Assembly (NCBI GenBank): GCA_033763395.1
Contig: JANRKQ010000215.1
Location: 12,677-76,676 of the forward strand
Direction of reading: 5' to 3'
Length of the DNA: 64,000 nt
Source: Xiheimicrobium sp033763395
GTDB lineage: Bacteria > Myxococcota > Myxococcia > Myxococcales > Myxococcaceae
Shown: in pieces, positions 51,912 through 60,664 of the stretch
How positions within the stretch are numbered: position 1 is the first letter of the stretch
Layout of the letters: the number at the start of each line of letters is the position of its first letter
The notes under the pieces: generated by a model
The model's input: only the letters and a program-made list of their open reading frames with translations
The model's database searches: none
What the model was told of the DNA's origin: nothing
Made by a program: the position numbers and the translations under genes

Positions 51912-53629
51912 GGCGGCGGGCCCTCGTTCTGGCGTGGCGTCAGCGTCACCTCGACGAGCACGGTGGCGCCGTCGGCGGCGGGCGCGGCGTCGAGGAGCAC
52001 GGTGTCGACGGCGGTCAGCTGCGACAGGAACGTGCTGGTGAGGGCCTGGGTCATCACCACTTTGCGGGGGTCGAGGCCGGGCACCATGCGCGGCTCGAGC
52101 AGATCGCGCGTGAGCTGGCCGACGTCGACGAAGGCCGTGACGTGCCCGGGGCCGCAGGCGCCCTCAGACCGTTTCCCCAGCGTCGACACGAAGTCCGTCG
52201 GCGTATGGCCGGCGAGCGGGCGGCCCAGGCGCGCGTAGAGCGTGTCGGCGTCGAGGGCGAGCTCGAGGGGCTGGGCGTCCATCACGCGGGTGCGCCAGAT
52301 GGTGGTGCCCTTCTCGGACGCGGTGTCGAAGGGCTCCCGGCGACGCGTGAGCAGCTCGCCCACGACGCGCGAGACGTCGGCGCGGTCGGGCACGGCGGAC
52401 TCGCCGAGGAGCGTCACCCGGGGCGTGGGGCGGCCCTTCGCGGCGAGGGTGGCCACCAGGAAGGCCTCGCCGTCGAAGTAGAGCGCGAAGTCGAGCCGGC
52501 GGCTCACCACCGAGAGCCCCGCGCGCAAGAGGCCCTCGTCTTCGTCGTCTTCGAGCGGAACGCCGAACGTCGAGAGCACCTGCGCGAGCGGCACGTCGGC
52601 GGAGAGCAGCCCCACCGGGCCATCGGGCGCGTGGGCGAGCAGCCGCGCCGGCCGTGACGGGGGCGGCGTCGTCCACAGCGGGCCAGCGGCGAGCAACCGG
52701 CCCGCCAGCCGCGCCTCGTTCTTCGAGAAGCGCAGCGCGGCCAGGCCAATGGACCAGCGGGCCTTGTCTCCCAGTGAACGGGAACGGCCAGCGCGCTCCG
52801 AGACCGAGGGCGTCGCCAGCACCGCCACCCCACCACTGGCGAGCGCCGAGAGGCCAGCCGAGAAGACGGCGTTTCCCTCGAGCCCGGTCGCAGGCGCCTC
52901 GCGCACCCGTCGGCTCGCCGCCGCCAGCACCTTCCAGTCGGAGCCGGTCACCATGAAGAGCGTGCCCCGGTCGACGAAGACCTCGGCGAGATCGCCGTCG
53001 ATCGACAGCCGCTGGGGATCGTCAGGATCGAGCCGATACTCGTGATCGACGAGCCACTGCGTGAAGGCCTGCTGCGCCGCCGGGCCATCGACGACGCCGA
53101 CGAATGAGACGGCCGCGTCGAGCCCCGAGGGCAGGTACAGGCCCGCCCCCTCGAGGCGGTCGAGCGTGGGCGCGCCCTTCGCGCCGGGGTCGAGGGCGAA
53201 GGCGAAGACGGGCGTTCGCTCGAGCACGCGCTGCACGGTGGCGGGCGAGGCGAGGCGCTCGAGGAAGTCGACGGCCGGGGGCAGCTCGTCGAGCGACCGG
53301 AACACCAGCACCGCCTCGGCCGAGGGCGCCACCGCGCGGAAGGGGTCGCGCGGCTGCACCAGCACCGAGATGCGATCGGTCAGCCGATCGCCGTCGAAGG
53401 CCTTCACCTCGTACCGGCCGGCCCGTGCCCAGGCGTGCGACGCCTCGAGGCCCGAGGCCCCCTGGCCGTCTCCGAAGTCCCAGCGGCGGGCGCTCTCGGC
53501 CCCGAAGGTGACGGCGGCGCCGGTGTCGACGGGGCGGTCGCGGCGCTCCTCGCGGACGGCGCGCACGCACCCGGTGACGACGAAGAGGCAGAGGAGCAGG
53601 CGCCGCACGTGCGCCCTCGACTCTCTCAC
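51908..53629 (-). CDS. PKD-domain lipoprotein of unknown function
   Basis: A 573-residue protein. A signal with lipobox V-V-T-G-C (Cys near residue 21) is followed by a short PKD-like domain (W-D-F-G-D-G-Q-G, residues about 45-95). The large remainder has two similar alpha/beta halves with repeated V-L-V-F-R-S-L-D-E and F-S-A-G-L-S-A-L patterns, a build seen in myxobacterial exported proteins of unknown role. GTG start at 53629. It is translationally coupled to the MoaD-MoaE gene, with no evident functional link. Confidence 0.75.
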   Translation of the reverse strand: MRESRAHVRRLLLCLFVVTGCVRAVREERRDRPVDTGAAVTFGAESARRWDFGDGQGASGLEASHAWARAGRYEVKAFDGDRLTDRISVLVQPRDPFRAVAPSAEAVLVFRSLDELPPAVDFLERLASPATVQRVLERTPVFAFALDPGAKGAPTLDRLEGAGLYLPSGLDAAVSFVGVVDGPAAQQAFTQWLVDHEYRLDPDDPQRLSIDGDLAEVFVDRGTLFMVTGSDWKVLAAASRRVREAPATGLEGNAVFSAGLSALASGGVAVLATPSVSERAGRSRSLGDKARWSIGLAALRFSKNEARLAGRLLAAGPLWTTPPPSRPARLLAHAPDGPVGLLSADVPLAQVLSTFGVPLEDDEDEGLLRAGLSVVSRRLDFALYFDGEAFLVATLAAKGRPTPRVTLLGESAVPDRADVSRVVGELLTRRREPFDTASEKGTTIWRTRVMDAQPLELALDADTLYARLGRPLAGHTPTDFVSTLGKRSEGACGPGHVTAFVDVGQLTRDLLEPRMVPGLDPRKVVMTQALTSTFLSQLTAVDTVLLDAAPAADGATVLVEVTLTPRQNEGPPP

Positions 53630-53643
53630 GACTGAGGCCAGCG

Positions 53644-54372
53644 TCAGAGGTCGAACGCGATGCCGAACAGCCAGTGCCGGCTCGAGAAGTTGAGCGACGT
53701 CGGGTTCGCCCGGAACGTCTCCTGGAAGTTGAACTCGGCGAAGAGGTAGGTGTGGTTCACCCCGATGCTCGAGTCGAAGTCACGCGCCAGGCGCTGGTCG
53801 AGGAAGTCCAGCATGAACGACAGGCCCACCGTGCCCGCGGCGCCGTAGGTGATGCCCTGGCCGGGCACGCCCTCGTAGTTCGCCAGCTTGTTCCCATCGA
53901 TGTACCACCACGGCATCACGACGAACTGGGCCTTCACGTAGGGCACGAGGGGCACGTTGTATTTCATGGCGGCCCAGTCGAAGCGGTACGCCAGCGTGGG
54001 CCGAATCGTGAGAATGCGAATGCCCGTCGACTGCTCAGCCAGCTCCTTGGTGGCCTCGACGATGCCGCGCTTGAACTTCTCGGCGTAGGCGACCGAGGCC
54101 CCCGCGGTGAGGGTGCCGAACTTCTTCCACACCATGTACTCGAGGCCGAGCTCGCCCATGAGCATCGGCTCGTTGTTGAAGAAGCGCGTGTAGAGGCCCG
54201 GGTCGTTCGCCCCCAGGCCTGGCAGGCGGGTCTCGTTGAGCAGCGGCGTATAGGGCCCGAGCTTGAGCTCGAGCACGAAGGTGCGGGGCGACTCACCGAC
54301 CTTCTCGGCCGACGTCGAGACCTGCCCCGGCGTCTGCGCCAGGAGAACGAGCGACAACGCTGCGACCATCAT
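53644..54372 (-). CDS. outer-membrane beta-barrel protein (MXAN_2562-like)
   Basis: A 242-residue protein with a signal peptide (residues 1-16, ending A-Q-T-P-G) and alternating-strand segments (FVLELKLGPYTPLL, LMGELGLEYMVW, WLFGIAFDL). It ends in aromatic or Leu strand residues typical of outer-membrane barrels. ATG overlaps the stop of the upstream MYXO-CTERM-type gene (ATGA). This order and pairing match the M. xanthus MXAN_2561/MXAN_2562 pair, from memory of family names, not from a search. Confidence 0.78.
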   Translation of the reverse strand: MMVAALSLVLLAQTPGQVSTSAEKVGESPRTFVLELKLGPYTPLLNETRLPGLGANDPGLYTRFFNNEPMLMGELGLEYMVWKKFGTLTAGASVAYAEKFKRGIVEATKELAEQSTGIRILTIRPTLAYRFDWAAMKYNVPLVPYVKAQFVVMPWWYIDGNKLANYEGVPGQGITYGAAGTVGLSFMLDFLDQRLARDFDSSIGVNHTYLFAEFNFQETFRANPTSLNFSSRHWLFGIAFDL

Positions 54373-55277
54373 GAACGACGTCTCCTCGAGAAGGCGAGCA
54401 GGGCCAGCACCGCCGGCACCATCAGGCTGGGCGTCGACTGGCAGCCCCCCATGTCCTGACCGCCGGCGTCACGATAGGCCGCCCAGAAGCCCAGCACCTT
54501 GCGGGGCGTGCCCGACACCAGGCCGCTGTCGACGCTGACGTTGCCCGCGCCGTCCACGCTCTGGGCCTTGACGTCGTAGGTCGTGTCGTTGCCGAGCCCT
54601 TCGATGAGCAGCTCCTTCGAGCCGCCCAGCGTGACCCGCGAGCGCGCGGTGAAGTCCGTCTCACCCTGCGCCCGCACGAAGGGAATGACCTCGACGGTGT
54701 CGCTGCTGACCGAGATGGGAATGCGCAGGCCCTTGTCGACCCCGCGCACCTCACTCAGGATCGGCGCGGGCGGCGGCTCGACGTCGTAGATGATGCGCAA
54801 GGGGCTCGCCGACTGCGTCTGCGGGTTCTGGAGCCCGAAGCACTGGAGCGACGCCGGCACCGCGGCGCAGATGCGGTGCTCGACGTTCTTGGTGAAGCTG
54901 CCGCCGCAGGGCGTGGCCCCCGTGGCGAAGGCCGGCAGCTCGTCGATGTTGAAGGTGATCTGCCCCTGGCGCAGCGAGCTGATGAGGAGCGCGTTGACCG
55001 AGTCGTATTCCTTGTCGCCCGACTTCGGCTCGGTGCCGCAGCTGTCTCCCGAGGTCGCCCACAGGCGCATGTTGTTGCAGGGCTGCGTGCCGACCTGGTT
55101 CCACAGCCAGAAGACGATCTGACTCGACCCGCACCGCGAGGGCCCGATGGTGATGATGTCGGTCGTGGCCGTGGGCGTCTCGCGCACCCCGAAGGCGACC
55201 AGCGCCTGCGTGGGGTTGATGGTCTGCGAGAAGGCGCTCGGCGCGACGACGAGCAGCACGGTGAGCAGGAGTCGCAT
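54369..55277 (-). CDS. exported protein with MYXO-CTERM-type C-terminal sorting tail (MXAN_2561-like)
   Basis: A 302-residue protein. It has an N-terminal signal peptide (M-R-L-L-L-T-V-L-L-V-V-A-P-S-A-F-S-Q), several Cys residues in the body, and a Fn3-like domain near 170-265. The C-terminus shows G-G-C, a hydrophobic run (L-M-V-P-A-V-L-A-L-L-A-F) and R-R-R-R, the tripartite MYXO-CTERM signal for cell-surface lipid anchoring. ATG at 55277 is chosen from the signal peptide. The overlap with the barrel gene suggests both serve one surface structure. Confidence 0.82.
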   Translation of the reverse strand: MRLLLTVLLVVAPSAFSQTINPTQALVAFGVRETPTATTDIITIGPSRCGSSQIVFWLWNQVGTQPCNNMRLWATSGDSCGTEPKSGDKEYDSVNALLISSLRQGQITFNIDELPAFATGATPCGGSFTKNVEHRICAAVPASLQCFGLQNPQTQSASPLRIIYDVEPPPAPILSEVRGVDKGLRIPISVSSDTVEVIPFVRAQGETDFTARSRVTLGGSKELLIEGLGNDTTYDVKAQSVDGAGNVSVDSGLVSGTPRKVLGFWAAYRDAGGQDMGGCQSTPSLMVPAVLALLAFSRRRRS

Positions 55278-55332
55278 GCAGTGCTCCGGTCGTAGCAACC
55301 TCGCGGCCACCCCACCAGCGCCCTCATCCACC

Positions 55333-55351
55333 TGAAAGCACTGGTCTTTCA
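55333..55351. promoter_or_regulatory. inverted repeat TGAAAG-N7-CTTTCA
   Basis: A perfect 6-bp inverted repeat with a 7-base centre, 56 bases upstream of the ATG at 55277. It may be an operator for the surface-protein operon, or the end of the Asd-like transcript's neighbourhood; no T tract follows on either strand. Confidence 0.35.
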
Positions 55352-55373
55352 ACATCACCCCCCACGCCGGTCG

Positions 55374-55386
55374 TGACATTTTGTCA
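55374..55386. promoter_or_regulatory. palindrome TGACA-TTT-TGTCA
   Basis: A 13-base perfect palindrome overlapping the stop codon of the Asd-like gene (55384-55386). It could be an operator for the downstream surface-protein operon or a coincidence of coding and 3' sequence. Confidence 0.3.
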
Positions 55387-56385
55387 GTCCCGGTCGGCCA
55401 GCTCGAAGGCGATGTCCAGCGCGGAGTCGGCGACGCGAAAGGCGTTGTCGACGCAGGCGACGAGTTGAACGCGCTCCCCCAGGGCCCGCACCCGGCCGAC
55501 GTGCACGCTGCCGTCGTCGGTGGTGAGCATCGGCATGGGGAAGACGTTCTCCTCGGGCACGTCGAGCAGCTTGAGCCCGGTGTCGGCCTTGAGGCAGGCG
55601 CGAACGCCCTCGGCGTCGACGCGGCGGCCGAGGTGCGCCGACAGCAGGAGCGTCACCCCGTGGTACGTCGGCACCAGCACGCTGGTGGCGGTGAGCGCGG
55701 GCAGCTTCTCGCCGCCCCACACCCGCGCCGCCTCGACCAGCATCGCGCGCTCGTGGGCCGACAGCCCATTCTCGAGCGCCCCCACGGCGGGGATGACGTT
55801 GAAGGCGAGCCGGTGCGGGAACACCTCGAGGTCGGGCTCCTTGCCATTCATGAGCTCGGCGGTCTGCTTCGACAGCTGCGCCACGCCCGCGTTGCCATGC
55901 ACGGCCGCGCCGCACAGCACGGTGGCGTCGGCGAAGGCGAGCCCGAACTGCGCGCGCAGGGGCTCGAGCGCGCGGGTGAAGGCCTGCGTCGCCGCCTGCG
56001 CGAGGGTGACGATGCGCCCGGAGAACGGCCGGTCGAGCACGCCGTCATTCACCCCGGGCACCACGAGCGGCACCTTCTCGTCGAGGCGGAACGCGCCGGA
56101 GCAGTCCACCACCCACACGCCAGCGAGCTGCGCCTGCTCGGCGAGCGGCCGGGCCACCTCGGGCGGCACCGCGAGGATGGCGACCTGCGCGTTCTTGAAG
56201 GCCTCGGCGCCCACCTTCTCGACCACGAGCGAGTCTTCGCCGTAGTCCAGCTCTTCCCCCGCGCCGCGCTCGCTCGACCACGCGCGCACCGCTTCGGCCG
56301 GGTGATCGCGGAGAAACAAGGCCTGGACGACCTGCCGGCCGACGACGCCGGTGGCGCCGATGACGCTGATGGTGGGCTCGCTCAT
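55384..56385 (-). CDS. Asd-family protein lacking the catalytic cysteine (USG-1-like)
   Basis: A 333-residue protein with the aspartate-semialdehyde dehydrogenase fold: VIGATGVVGRQVVQ near residue 8 for NADP, VVDCSGAFRLDEKVPLVVP near 90-108, and P-H-R-L-A-F-N-V-I-P near 190. The S-N-P-N-C-(S/T)-T motif with the active-site Cys is replaced by G-R-I-V-T-L-A-Q-A-A-T-Q. The sequence follows E. coli Usg, a paralogue without that Cys, rather than true Asd. The ATG start overlaps the tsaB stop. Function of this subfamily is unknown; a separate true asd gene should exist elsewhere. Confidence 0.85.
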   Translation of the reverse strand: MSEPTISVIGATGVVGRQVVQALFLRDHPAEAVRAWSSERGAGEELDYGEDSLVVEKVGAEAFKNAQVAILAVPPEVARPLAEQAQLAGVWVVDCSGAFRLDEKVPLVVPGVNDGVLDRPFSGRIVTLAQAATQAFTRALEPLRAQFGLAFADATVLCGAAVHGNAGVAQLSKQTAELMNGKEPDLEVFPHRLAFNVIPAVGALENGLSAHERAMLVEAARVWGGEKLPALTATSVLVPTYHGVTLLLSAHLGRRVDAEGVRACLKADTGLKLLDVPEENVFPMPMLTTDDGSVHVGRVRALGERVQLVACVDNAFRVADSALDIAFELADRD

Positions 56386-57122
56386 GAGTCCTTCACGCTG
56401 GTGGGGAGCAGCCGGGCCTTCGACTCGACGCCCGGCAGGGGCGGAAACTTCGGGTTCTCTTCGGCGCCGCTGCCGCGCAGGTAGTGGGGCTCGAGCGCGA
56501 AGACGGCCTGGGCGTCGTACGCGGCAGGCCAGCTCGCCAGGCGCGCGAGGGCGACCGCCGAGGGCACGAGGGGCCCGTCGGCCAGTTGGGCGGGCGCCAC
56601 GCCGCGCTCCAGCAGCGCCTCGCGGTAGTCCACCAGCGCGGGGCCCACCATGCGGGCGTCGGGCGTCCGGGCGAGCGCCGCGGCGAAGGTGTCGAGCGGC
56701 AGCGAGGTCTCGGGCTCCAGGGCGAAGGCGGCTTCGCCCACGTTGCGGTACCTGCCCAGGTACAGCTCGTTCTTCTTCACTACCGAGGCGCACCACAGCT
56801 CGGTGTCGTGCGGGCCTTCGAGCGCGAGCGCCTTCAGCGACGACACGCCCACCAGCGGCACCTTCAGCGCGTACGACAGCCCCTTGAGACACGCGATGCC
56901 GATGCGCAGCCCCGTGAACGAGCCCGGCCCCAGGCCGGTCACCAGCCCCTTCACGTCGCGCAGGCCGAGGCCGTTGCGGGCCAGCACCTCGCCGATGAGC
57001 TGCGGCAGCACCTCGCTCTGCTTCGTCGGCGGAGGCACCAGCACGTGCTCGACGACGTCACCGCCCGGCCGCACGAGGGCGAGCGAGAGCGTCAGACACG
57101 AGGTGTCGAGGGCCAGCCACAT
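56382..57122 (-). CDS. tsaB: tRNA threonylcarbamoyladenosine biosynthesis protein TsaB
   Basis: A 246-residue ASKHA-fold protein. LALDTSCLTLSLALV at the N-terminus and GLGPGSFTGLRIGIACLKGL near 65-84 are signature TsaB motifs. It partners TsaD and TsaE in making t6A37 of tRNAs. Its stop overlaps the next gene's start by 4 bases. Start ATG at 57122 is 12 bases after the rseP stop. Confidence 0.94.
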   Translation of the reverse strand: MWLALDTSCLTLSLALVRPGGDVVEHVLVPPPTKQSEVLPQLIGEVLARNGLGLRDVKGLVTGLGPGSFTGLRIGIACLKGLSYALKVPLVGVSSLKALALEGPHDTELWCASVVKKNELYLGRYRNVGEAAFALEPETSLPLDTFAAALARTPDARMVGPALVDYREALLERGVAPAQLADGPLVPSAVALARLASWPAAYDAQAVFALEPHYLRGSGAEENPKFPPLPGVESKARLLPTSVKDS

Positions 57123-57134
57123 CTCGCACCGGCC

Positions 57135-58781
57135 TTAGCGGAAGAGCTTGGTGATGTCGTTCTTGAACACCAGCACGAGCAGCATGGCGATGACGACGAG
57201 GCCCAGCATGTTGGCGTACTCGCGCACCCGAATCGGAATCGGCCGGCGGCGAATGCCTTCCCAGAAGGCGGCGAGGAGCGCGAAGCCGTCGAAGATGGGA
57301 ATGGGCAGCAGGTTCACCAGGCCCAGGTTCACCGACACGATGCCCATGTTCATGAGGTAGGTGTCGAGGCCCGCCTCGGCGCTCTTGGTGGCCACCTGGA
57401 AGACCGAGATGGGGCCGCCCACCGCGTCGAGTGGCACGCCGCCGGTGAAGAGCTTGGCGATGACGAGGCCGATGAGCTTGATGGCGCGCGGCACCTCCTT
57501 GACGGCCATCACCGCGGCGTCCTTCGGCCCGACGAAGATGGTGCGGGTCTCAGCGGGCGTGCCCTCGGCCGTGAGTGCGAAGAAGCGCGAGGTGCCGAAG
57601 ATGAGCTGCGTGCGCTTGTTCTTGTAGTCGTCGTAGGTCGTCTCGGGCACGCGGGCGGTCTCGGCCGACTTCGTCTCGGTGCCGCTCTTCCAGGTGATCT
57701 TGAACTTCCGATCCTCCTGGGCCTTGAGCTTGAGATCGTACAGGTAGAACGAACGCACCGGCTGGTCGTTCACGGCGAGGAACTTATCGCCCACCTTCAC
57801 GCCAGCCTTCGCGGCGGGGCTGCCGGGGAGCACGGAGGCGACGTAGAGGTCGCTCCCCTCGGCGCCGAGCGCTTCGTAGAGCTCGCCCGGCTGTTTCTGG
57901 AGCGTCAGCTTCAGCACCCGGGGCACCATCACGTCAGCGCCGCCGACGCTCGTCGGCTCGACGCGGGCCACTTCGACGGTGAGCTCGCCCTCGAGCTTCT
58001 GGGTGAGCCGCAAGAGGCCCCACTCGTCGGCGACCGGCTCGCCGTTGAGCGTCAACACCCGGTCGAACGTCTTGAGGCCGGCCTGCTCGGCGATGGAGCC
58101 CGCGGGCACGCCCAGCACCGGTGCCGAGCCGCCGCCCTGAATGCCCAGCCACCCCTTGGGCGCCTTCTGAATGCCGTTGGAGTCGTCGATCGACACCACC
58201 GGGTTCACCTGGAAGGTGAGCTCCTGCTCGCCGCGCCTCACGGTGACGGGAATGGCCGACGTGGCGTCGGCGATGGCGTCGCTGATGTCGGTGAAGCGGG
58301 TGATCGGCTCGCCGTTGACGCGGGTGATGAGGTCGCTCGGCTTGAGGCCGGCGAGCGCGGCCGGCATGTCGGCGGCGACCCAGCCGACGCGTGGCGTGAC
58401 GATGGTGTGCTCGCCGAGGAAGGCGACGAAGTACGCGAAGATGGGGAAGATGAGGTTGAAGGCCGGGCCAGCGGCCATGATGATCGCGCGCTTCCACCAC
58501 GGCGCCGCGTAGAGGCCCCGGTGGCGCTCGGGGTCGTCGAGGTCGTGCTCCTCGCCCGGGTAGTCGCCGTGCATCTTCACGTAGCCGCCCAGCGGCACCC
58601 ACGCGACCTGGTACTCGGTCTCACCGCGTCGGAAGCCGAAGATGCGGGGGCCAAAGCCGACCGAGAACTTCACCACCTTCACGCCGGCCCACTTGGCCGC
58701 GAGGAAATGGCCGAGCTCGTGGACGGTGACGAGCACCCCCAGGAAGACGATGAAGACGATGAATTGTTGGGGGCCGGACAT
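57135..58781 (-). CDS. rseP: RseP-type site-2 metalloprotease with three apparent PDZ domains
   Basis: A 548-residue membrane protein. The zinc site HELGH is at 21-25, the distal ligand Asp498 in LLPIPIFDGF, and four membrane helices (about 5-25, 100-125, 470-490, 520-540) fit RseP. PDZ-like domains are seen at about 130-195, 212-293 and 311-366, each with a carboxylate loop and a G-D/F-D-x-V pattern (for example AALAGLKPSDLI, AEQAGLKTFDRV, AAKAGVKVGDKF). E. coli RseP has two PDZ domains and about 450 residues. It cleaves membrane anti-sigma and signal-peptide substrates. Confidence 0.93.
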   Translation of the reverse strand: MSGPQQFIVFIVFLGVLVTVHELGHFLAAKWAGVKVVKFSVGFGPRIFGFRRGETEYQVAWVPLGGYVKMHGDYPGEEHDLDDPERHRGLYAAPWWKRAIIMAAGPAFNLIFPIFAYFVAFLGEHTIVTPRVGWVAADMPAALAGLKPSDLITRVNGEPITRFTDISDAIADATSAIPVTVRRGEQELTFQVNPVVSIDDSNGIQKAPKGWLGIQGGGSAPVLGVPAGSIAEQAGLKTFDRVLTLNGEPVADEWGLLRLTQKLEGELTVEVARVEPTSVGGADVMVPRVLKLTLQKQPGELYEALGAEGSDLYVASVLPGSPAAKAGVKVGDKFLAVNDQPVRSFYLYDLKLKAQEDRKFKITWKSGTETKSAETARVPETTYDDYKNKRTQLIFGTSRFFALTAEGTPAETRTIFVGPKDAAVMAVKEVPRAIKLIGLVIAKLFTGGVPLDAVGGPISVFQVATKSAEAGLDTYLMNMGIVSVNLGLVNLLPIPIFDGFALLAAFWEGIRRRPIPIRVREYANMLGLVVIAMLLVLVFKNDITKLFR

Positions 58782-58835
58782 GAGGAGGGGCGACGTTAAC
58801 CAACGTCGGGGCGGCCCGCATCCCGCCCGGTGGGA

Positions 58836-60440
58836 CTACCGGTTCATGCCACCGAGGAACTCGGGGTTCCCCTTGGTCGGCCGCATGTGCTTGAGCACGA
58901 ACTCCATCGCGTCGATGGGCGTGAACGGGTGGAGCACCTGCCGCAGCGCGGTGATGCGCACGAGGTCCGACGGGGTGAGCAGCAGCTCTTCCTTGCGCGT
59001 GCCCGACTTGTTGATGTCGAGACACGGGAAGATGCGCTTCTCGAACAGCTTCCGGTCGAGCACGATCTCGGAGTTTCCGGTGCCCTTGAACTCCTCGAAG
59101 ATCACCTCGTCCATGCGGCTGCCGGTGTCGATGAGCGCGGTGCCGATGATGGTGAGCGAGCCGCCCTCTTCGATGTTGCGGGCCGCGCCGAAGAAGTGCT
59201 TGGGCCGGTGGAGCGCGTTGGCGTCGACACCACCCGAGAGGATCTTGCCCGAGGCGGGCACCACGGTGTTGTAGGCGCGCGCCAGGCGGGTGATCGAGTC
59301 GAGCAGGATGCAGACGTGCTGCTTCTGCTCCGCGAGCCGCTTGGCCTTGTCGATGACCATCTCGGCCACCTGCACGTGCCGGGTGGCCGGCTCGTCGAAG
59401 GTCGACGACACCACCTCGCCGCGCACCGAGCGCTGCATGTCGGTCACCTCTTCCGGGCGCTCGTCGACGAGCAGCACGATGAGGTGGATCTCGGGGTGGT
59501 TCTTCGAGATCGCGTGCGCGATGTTCTGCAGCATCACCGTCTTGCCGGCCTTGGGCGGCGCGACGATCAGACAGCGCTGCCCGAGGCCGATGGGGCAGAA
59601 CAGATCGATGATGCGCGTCGTGTAGTCGTTCGCGTCGTGCTCGAGCTTGAGCTTCTTCGTCGGGTAGAGCGCCGTGAGGTTGTCGAAGAGAATGCGCTCT
59701 TTGACGTCGGCCGAGAACGGGTCGGCGAAGTTGATCTTCTCGACCCGCTGGAGCGCGAAGTACCGCTCGCCCTCGCGCGGCTGGCGGATGGGGCCCGTCA
59801 CCGTGTCGCCGGGGCGCAGGTTGAAGCGGCGCACCTGAGACGGCGAGACGTAGATGTCGTCGGGGCTGGGCTGGTAGTCCGAGTCGGCCGAGCGCAAGAA
59901 GCCGTAGCCGTCGCTCATCAGCTCCATCACGCCTTCGGCCTGCACCTCGTACTTCTTCTCGGTGACGTTCGAGAGCACCGAGACGAGCAGCTCCTGCTTC
60001 TTGAGCCCCTGCGTGCCCTCGATGCCCAGGTTGTGGGCCATCTTCGAGAGCTCGGTGATCTTCATGCGCTTCAGATCGTTGAGCTTGAGCTCCTGCAGGT
60101 GCGGGTGCGGCGCGCTCTCGTCGGACGAGGGCGCGGCCTCGGCCTCGGGGGCCTCTTCCTTCATCACCGCCTCGCCTGAGATCTGCGCCTCGCGAATGTC
60201 GTCGTCGCGCACGGCGCGGTTCATCGGCGTCAGCACGGGCTTGACCCGGGCCTCGCCGTCTTCGCCGTCACCCTCGTCGTCGCGGGCCTCGTCGGCCTCG
60301 TCGTCGCGCTCGTCGTCCTCGGGGTCGGGAATGGCCTCTTCGACCTCTTCGGCGGCGGCGACGCGGGCCTTCTTCTTCTTCGGCTCGTCGTCCTTCTTCT
60401 TCGCGCGCTTCTTGTCGGACTTCGCGGGTGCCCTGGCCAT
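58836..60440 (-). CDS. rho: transcription termination factor Rho
   Basis: A 534-residue protein. Residues 1-115 are a Lys/Asp/Glu-rich extension not present in E. coli Rho. The Rho_N/CSD RNA-binding part follows (LKRMKITELSKMAHNLGIEG; MSDGYGFLRSADSDY), then the RecA-like ATPase with Walker A VAPPKAGKTVM and Q-loop region SGGVDANALHRPKHFFGAAR. ATG at 60440 is used; TTG at 60455 is an alternative. A strong TTGACA promoter on the minus strand lies about 130 bases upstream. Confidence 0.96.
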   Translation of the reverse strand: MARAPAKSDKKRAKKKDDEPKKKKARVAAAEEVEEAIPDPEDDERDDEADEARDDEGDGEDGEARVKPVLTPMNRAVRDDDIREAQISGEAVMKEEAPEAEAAPSSDESAPHPHLQELKLNDLKRMKITELSKMAHNLGIEGTQGLKKQELLVSVLSNVTEKKYEVQAEGVMELMSDGYGFLRSADSDYQPSPDDIYVSPSQVRRFNLRPGDTVTGPIRQPREGERYFALQRVEKINFADPFSADVKERILFDNLTALYPTKKLKLEHDANDYTTRIIDLFCPIGLGQRCLIVAPPKAGKTVMLQNIAHAISKNHPEIHLIVLLVDERPEEVTDMQRSVRGEVVSSTFDEPATRHVQVAEMVIDKAKRLAEQKQHVCILLDSITRLARAYNTVVPASGKILSGGVDANALHRPKHFFGAARNIEEGGSLTIIGTALIDTGSRMDEVIFEEFKGTGNSEIVLDRKLFEKRIFPCLDINKSGTRKEELLLTPSDLVRITALRQVLHPFTPIDAMEFVLKHMRPTKGNPEFLGGMNR

Positions 60441-60568
60441 GGTGATGAGACTCAATCGGCCGGGGAGGAGTGCTGCTGCTGCTCACCCGGCGCTTGCTTG
60501 TGACGGAGGTGTGAATCGCGGAGCGCAGCGCGACGTGCTTTCAGAAGTGCGCCCCGACAGCGAAAAGC

Positions 60569-60597
60569 AAGGTACGGGGGGCCTCTGGCGCTGTCAA
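60569..60597 (-). promoter_or_regulatory. candidate rho promoter (-35 TTGACA, -10 TACCTT)
   Basis: On the minus strand the consensus TTGACA (60597-60592) is 17 bases from TACCTT (60574-60569). Initiation near 60562 gives a leader of about 120 bases, long enough for autoregulatory features as in other rho genes. It is the only perfect -35 hexamer correctly placed for a gene that I found in the window. Confidence 0.62.
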
Positions 60598-60664
60598 GGC
60601 GAACTCGTGGACAGCCGCGGGCCGATTGGCCACAACGCCTCGCCCGCCACCCGAGGGACGCGAC

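Noticed and set aside
55384..56385. Annotation as functional aspartate-semialdehyde dehydrogenase (asd)
   Set aside because: The catalytic cysteine motif is missing, so only the fold-level family call is made.
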